64,000 nucleotides of DNA from Plantago major (Eukaryota > Streptophyta > Magnoliopsida > Lamiales > Plantaginaceae). This document shows, one piece after another, positions 59,926 through 64,000 of this stretch. The stretch is taken from contig CM048839.1 in the NCBI GenBank assembly GCA_026545765.1, positions 47,972,677-48,036,676 of the forward strand, given 5' to 3'. Position numbers and translations under genes: made by a program. Below the pieces are notes generated by a model. It made no database searches, was not told where the DNA came from, and was given only the letters and a program-made list of their open reading frames with translations. Every line of letters begins with the position of its first letter. Position 1 is the first letter of the stretch.

Positions 59926-61454
59926 TGTGTACTCGGAGATTTTAATTTTGTTTTGGAGACTGTAATCTCTAAATACAATCAAAAGATTAAATTTATAATT
60001 GCCAGAAGCTCACTAACAGACAGTTTATAGCGATAAGTCAACTCGAGATGTCGTTCTCTCAGGAATAACGCTCGATTGAAATAGAATATTAAATGGTTGA
60101 TTTTCAATATAAAATAAATAATAAATTTTTGGTATTTTTTAATAAGTAAAATAAACACGCAAGCAAAAAAATAATTATAAAGAGAATTGACAAACTAAGA
60201 ACTTATAGAGAAAAGCATGTAAGCGTTAACCTTCACTTTGATAAACGGTTTATATCAGGAATAATGGATAGCGATAGTTACGACTGAAGAGTCACACAAG
60301 TCACATATCTTATACCAAGGCACAATCCGTAAAGATACCCAATGTAGACTATCATCTAGCTCAAAGTTGTCACCAGTGGCTAGCTCAACAACAAACCTCA
60401 GGCAGAATATCAACTTATAGACACAGCTGACATCTCCTAATCTAGTGCAATGAATACTCATGTTTCGCGAAAACATAAACAAACAAAGCAACTTTCCTCA
60501 AACAGCACAGGTATGAACAACAATCGCATAACCAAATAAACCAAATAATCAAAGTTCCCGGCAAACCCTTACACAGGTAAATTAGCCCGACATAACTGAA
60601 AGTAAATAAACTGTAAACTGATTTGAAATCATGTTTGAAACAACTAAACCGTAACAAGATGGCGAGTGTCGACCATCGGATTCCTCTTCTTCGATCTCTT
60701 CCAGTGGTGATCGATCTTGATGGCTTTCTTCGGATGTCTTGAAGTCTTCTTGATTGTTTGTTGACGGCTAGGGTTTTGGGGTTTCACTTCTCCGAGGACT
60801 GATTCTCTCTCAAGAGAGCTGCTTTGATGCTACGAAATCTTAATGTTCCGTTCTACTATTTGGAACCCTTCCGTTCCATTCTTCCTTGATTATGAGACCC
60901 CAATGGTCTTATTTATAGTTGAAATTCCGAGCTCCAACGGCCATTGGTGTATAAGGAAGGTTTAGGAAGACGGGCCCTAGCTTGACAGGCCAGAAAATAG
61001 ACTGAACACAAAACAGATGCTCGACTGCGGTCCACAGGCGACCGCTGATGCCCCTTCCGCCGTACACAGGTGACTGCAGAGTGCGATTCCTCCAGCTTCG
61101 AATATGTTTTCTTTGTTCTTCAATTTCGGGCTTCGTAACTTCGTTTCCTCGAAAAGTTGTCTTCTACAAAGTTGTAGCATCTTCAATTATCTTCGCACTG
61201 GATGGTCACATGATACGTTTTGACACCTCGAACTCCGTGCATCAGCCAATTCTGTGTATTTGCTTAACTTTCTCGACTTAGCACAATTATGTCGTTTTGG
61301 TGCCCGAAATCGTGCAATTCCTCAATAACGCGATCATGACTTACAGAAAACACGCAAAGTTGGTAATTGACCATAAAACGATATAAATATTGAATCTAAG
61401 GCAAAAAACAAGGGTCTAAAAGCATGCTATATCGCACATTTCATTGTCACATCA
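59926..61454 (-). repeat. Athila-type solo LTR within the Tat element
   Basis: Matches the LTR at 1742-3124, same orientation, with TGTGTA start and CACATCA end, plus about 150 bp extra in the middle. It stands alone between the antisense ORF and the Tat 3' region. A 4-bp TAAA flanks both ends directly (59922-59925 and 61455-61458). The fifth base does not match, so the TSD is imperfect. Confidence 0.8.
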
Positions 61455-62207
61455 TAAAGCTCGGATGAGATGAAAGCGATTGACAACGACAAGCACAACA
61501 CTCAGATTCAATTGCAAAGCTTCGGATTCTTAGGATTGCAAAAATTCTCTCGCAAAGCGATGCACAAATGACGATGAAATGTTGCTATTTATAGGGAGGC
61601 TAATTTGGGAAGCCCAACCGTCGCGTCAATAGGGATTTAATCTCGTTCGTTCATCGCGATTCATCCAACGGCATGAATTAAACCACTTGGTGAAATGACC
61701 ACTTACCCCAATTGTTATTGAGTAAAAACCTCTTCAAGAGATAGATTTTACACTATCAGGCGCACCAATGGGCCGAGGAGACTGTACATGGCCCAACCCA
61801 TTACACACTAATTCTTGGCCCATTGAGTCCATTTCACTCCCAAATCGCTCGAACACAAATTCAAAGGGCACGGATCCTAATATTACGACAGTATAAAGGG
61901 TACGGATCTTACTACTACTACAGTATACAACATACGGATCATCATACTACGACAGTACCAGATCAGCAAAAAATCAACTTGATGCCACGCCCAGTCTCGC
62001 TTACAAATACCTCTTTTTAGACAGTCCGAGACCTTCTGTCTCGAACTGAAAGAAAAGAGGGGGGGGGATATGGGAAAAGCATGTATTTTTCCATCAAGGG
62101 CACGGACCACAAGATTTTTTCTTTTCAGGAAACGGATCGGACCAACAACAAAAAGCTCTTCCACACTTCAAATTATAGTTCCACAACTATCTTCTACAAA
62201 GATACTT
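61455..62207. other. Tat element 3' region, promoter side of the antisense ORF
   Basis: Non-coding stretch between the Athila solo LTR and the Tat polypurine tract. It contains the antisense TATA box at 61584-61595 and short direct repeats such as GTACGGATC/ACGGATCNTA near 61868-61945. Confidence 0.6.
61584..61595 (-). promoter_or_regulatory. TATA box for the Tat antisense ORF
   Basis: Minus strand CCTATAAATAGC, a near-consensus plant TATA box pointing toward the antisense ORF. With the later Athila LTR removed it lies about 500 bases upstream of the ATG at 59564. Confidence 0.5.
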
Positions 62208-62225
62208 GGAAACTAGGGGGACATA
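62208..62225 (+). other. polypurine tract of the Tat element
   Basis: GGAAACTAGGGGGACATA directly before the 3' LTR; the purine run GGAAAC-AGGGGGA is the likely plus-strand primer. Confidence 0.65.
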
Positions 62226-62874
62226 TGTTGATACGGAATAATGTCCAATCCGTTTATGACGTTCTAAAGACAAATCCTAAGACGAATTAGTCTATACTCG
62301 CTAAGAGGCTCGACCAAGTGGTCCGATACCACTGGTCTGACCCTCATACACAAGAGCATCCGGACTTTGGTTCTAAGCAGGAATAGGTCTGGACGCACTA
62401 TCCGACCTACCTCACCACTTGTACCAATCTCATAATGCAAGTATTAGTAGAGAAAAGAATAACTTCAGATCGTACGACCTAAGGGTCGGACGTCTCATCA
62501 CCAAAAGACCAAGTGTGCTAAGCTGGAGCAAACAGATTAATCCGATCCGGACCAAGAGTACGTTGAGAGGTCCGATCGCGACACTAAAATACCAATTATT
62601 CCCTCACATGGCCCAGTAAGCTAATGGGTTAAACCTATCTAATGGGCTTTGAGCCCAATAAGGTATTGGTGGCACATTGTGAAGCCTACACTTGGCACAA
62701 TATTGTGAGTCCCTCCATTTGAAGATACATACCTATAAATATGGCACATATTTCCATGCTACAGTAAGTCACTATTCCCAATAATCACACTTTTATAGAG
62801 TAGACACTCAATCTCTCTCAAGTAAAGTCTTTATCCGGTTTGACCCTAAGCAAACTGGATCTACCTTTCTAAAC

Positions 62875-62906
<32 letters not shown>

Positions 62907-62937
62907 AGTCTAGGTGTTGCAGATTCACTCCCCAACA
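62226..62937 (+). repeat. 3' LTR of the Tat element
   Basis: 712 bp, same ends as 22311-23102, lacking about 80 bases near its end. Contains a run of 18 C (62874-62891) followed by (CA)n. Followed by the AGTAC duplication at 62938-62942. Confidence 0.92.
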
Positions 62938-62942
62938 AGTAC

Positions 62943-63404
62943 TTCCTGTGCTCAGTTAGGCGAGGACTTTAGTTTTCTCAACTAAATCCTTTCCATAAAC
63001 ACGCCTGGTGGTGTTTTGGTTATGGTAGTTGTCAGGTAAGCTAACTTGAAAATTTGTTCAGTTACCTAGAGAGCTTTGAACAAAACGATCTTCCTTAATA
63101 CTCTTTTCAGTGTATGGGAAGTTGTTCTTACTGACCCAATCCCTTGTTATGTTCAAGAGAATGAATCTCAGATATCAGTCGCAACTAAATCCTTGGATTG
63201 AACTCTTTCACAATGATCAAGTCTTGTTAAGGATCAGGACACTCAGAACTTTTGTGCTACTTAGAATCAAAGAGCTTGAGTCGCAACAGTAAGCTAATGA
63301 GAGTAAGTAGGTTTGAAGACTTGTATGCTTGAGAGTTGTAAGTTCGTAGTTGTGTGTATTCAGTGCTCTTGGTGTTCACAAGTGCGTCTTCAAACATTCT
63401 AAGT
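62943..63404. repeat. old copia LTR fragment, right part
   Basis: Continues the sequence broken at 22305: CTTCCTGTGCTCAG, then TTTTGGTTATGG, TTAAGGATCAGGACACT, GTGCTACTTAGAATC and ATTCTAAGT, all collinear with the copia LTRs at 41040-41500. It ends at 63404, where a CACTA end begins. Confidence 0.75.
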
Positions 63405-64000
63405 CACAACAAGAAATCAGGGATTTAGCGACAGATATTAGAGAAGGATTTATTAGCTACGAATCGGTCGCTTTTAGTGACGGATTAGAGACGGATTGAG
63501 CTTTTGAGCTTTTAGCTCAATCTGTCTCTAATAATTTATCCGTCTCTAATTACGTTGACCCAAAGAAAAAACAAAATTCAAATTTAGCTATCCGTCGCTA
63601 AATTTCAATGAAACCCTAATATTACCCAACTCCTTCCTTCCATCACTCACAATTTCATCTCTCTATTTTCTCCTTCCTCCCACCACCCTTCACCACCACC
63701 TCCGCACCACCACCCTTCCACGACCTCCGCACCACCACAACCACCACACTGCCACCACACCACCACCCACCTCCACTGCACCATCATTGTCCACTACCCA
63801 CCACTGCCCAACTCCGCTCCCAACCACCTCCACCGCAGCACCGATCTGCTTGCTCAGCCCTCCCACCTCCACCTTCCACTACCACCACCGATCTGCTCCG
63901 TCTGTCTCCACCACCACCTCCGATCTTCCTATATAATTTTATTAATTTTTTCTATAAAAATATTGTTTTGAATTTTAAAAACCATTTTAACATTTTTTTT
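63405..64000 (+). mobile_element. 5' end of a second CACTA element (runs off the window)
   Basis: Starts CACAACAAGAAATCAGGGATTT, one base off the CACTACAAGAAA terminus, after AGT (possible TSD). Subterminal units AGCGACAGATA, AGTGACGGATTAGAGACGG and ATCCGTCTCTAAT follow in both orientations to about 63605. From about 63660 a CCACCA-rich low-complexity stretch follows; open frames there are compositional. The transposase, if any, lies beyond 64000. Confidence 0.75.

Larger units (their letters stand above)
22311..62937 (+). mobile_element. Tat-lineage Ty3/gypsy retrotransposon with nested insertions
   Basis: Bounded by LTRs starting TGTTGATACGG (22311 and 62226) and ending CCCCAACA (23102 and 62937), with a perfect 5-bp TSD AGTAC (22306-22310 and 62938-62942). 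The Tat-style primer-binding site and a second RNase H domain identify the lineage. Order: 5' LTR, PBS, gag, protease, RT-RNase H, archaeal-type RNase H, integrase, spacer, antisense ORF, PPT, 3' LTR. It spans 40.6 kb because three insertions lie in it: a copia element (31239-38966), a copia solo LTR carrying another full copia element (40328-57906), and an Athila solo LTR (59926-61454). Removing these leaves about 13.8 kb. All coding parts are broken. Confidence 0.93.

Noticed and set aside
61868..61945. Short repeats TACGGATCNTAATACTACGACAGT-like
   Set aside because: A few short imperfect copies in the Tat 3' region; too few to call a functional array.
63690..63872. Gly/Val/Trp-rich minus-strand frame
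   Set aside because: Translation of a CCACCA-rich low-complexity stretch inside the CACTA element.

Overview
The window is nuclear DNA of a flowering plant, very probably a eudicot. It is AT-rich, has a spliceosomal-intron gene, and carries plant-specific transposon lineages (Ty3/gypsy Tat, Athila and Tekay types, Ty1/copia SIRE type, CACTA, MULE, hAT). The species cannot be told from sequence alone. Families were named by reading motifs and element ends; no alignment or database search was run.

Layout. 1-3124: gag remnant and LTR of a minus-strand Athila-type element. 4446-6429: solo LTR of Tekay/Del type (TSD GTAAG). 6497-7396: MULE-type MITE (near-perfect 9-bp TSD). 8184-8859: hAT-type non-autonomous element (8-bp TSD). 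8890-13180: a 3.4-kb CACTA element (TSD CAT) inside the transposase remnant of an older CACTA-like element. 14097-21468: the only intact host gene seen, a two-exon GH17 beta-1,3-glucanase-like gene with a C-terminal X8/CBM43 domain on the minus strand, split by a 6-kb intron full of simple and tandem repeats. 22311-62937: one 40.6-kb block, a Tat-type Ty3/gypsy element (TSD AGTAC) swollen by nested insertions. 63405-64000: start of a second CACTA element.

Inside the Tat block: 5' LTR, PBS, then degenerate gag, protease, RT/RNase H, second (archaeal-type) RNase H and integrase to 29347. A spacer is interrupted by a 7.7-kb SIRE-like copia element (31239-38966, TSD TGGTC). Next comes an antisense ORF split in two by a copia solo LTR (40328-57906, TSD CATGG). 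That solo LTR was itself hit by a complete 16-kb SIRE-like element of its own family (40577-56610, TSD GTATC). Then follow an Athila solo LTR (59926-61454), an antisense TATA box, the polypurine tract and the 3' LTR. The Tat element landed in an older copia LTR fragment (about 22172-22305 and 62943-63404). The order of events can be read from target-site duplications.

The points most worth a second look are four. The GH17-like protein has an intact frame but lacks the conserved catalytic glutamates. The 16-kb copia element carries a large ORF downstream of pol that appears to be built from small spliced exons, each a multiple of three bases. The Tat antisense gene has its own TATA box and candidate introns. 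The 7.7-kb copia derivative has lost integrase and reverse transcriptase but kept gag and a downstream ORF.
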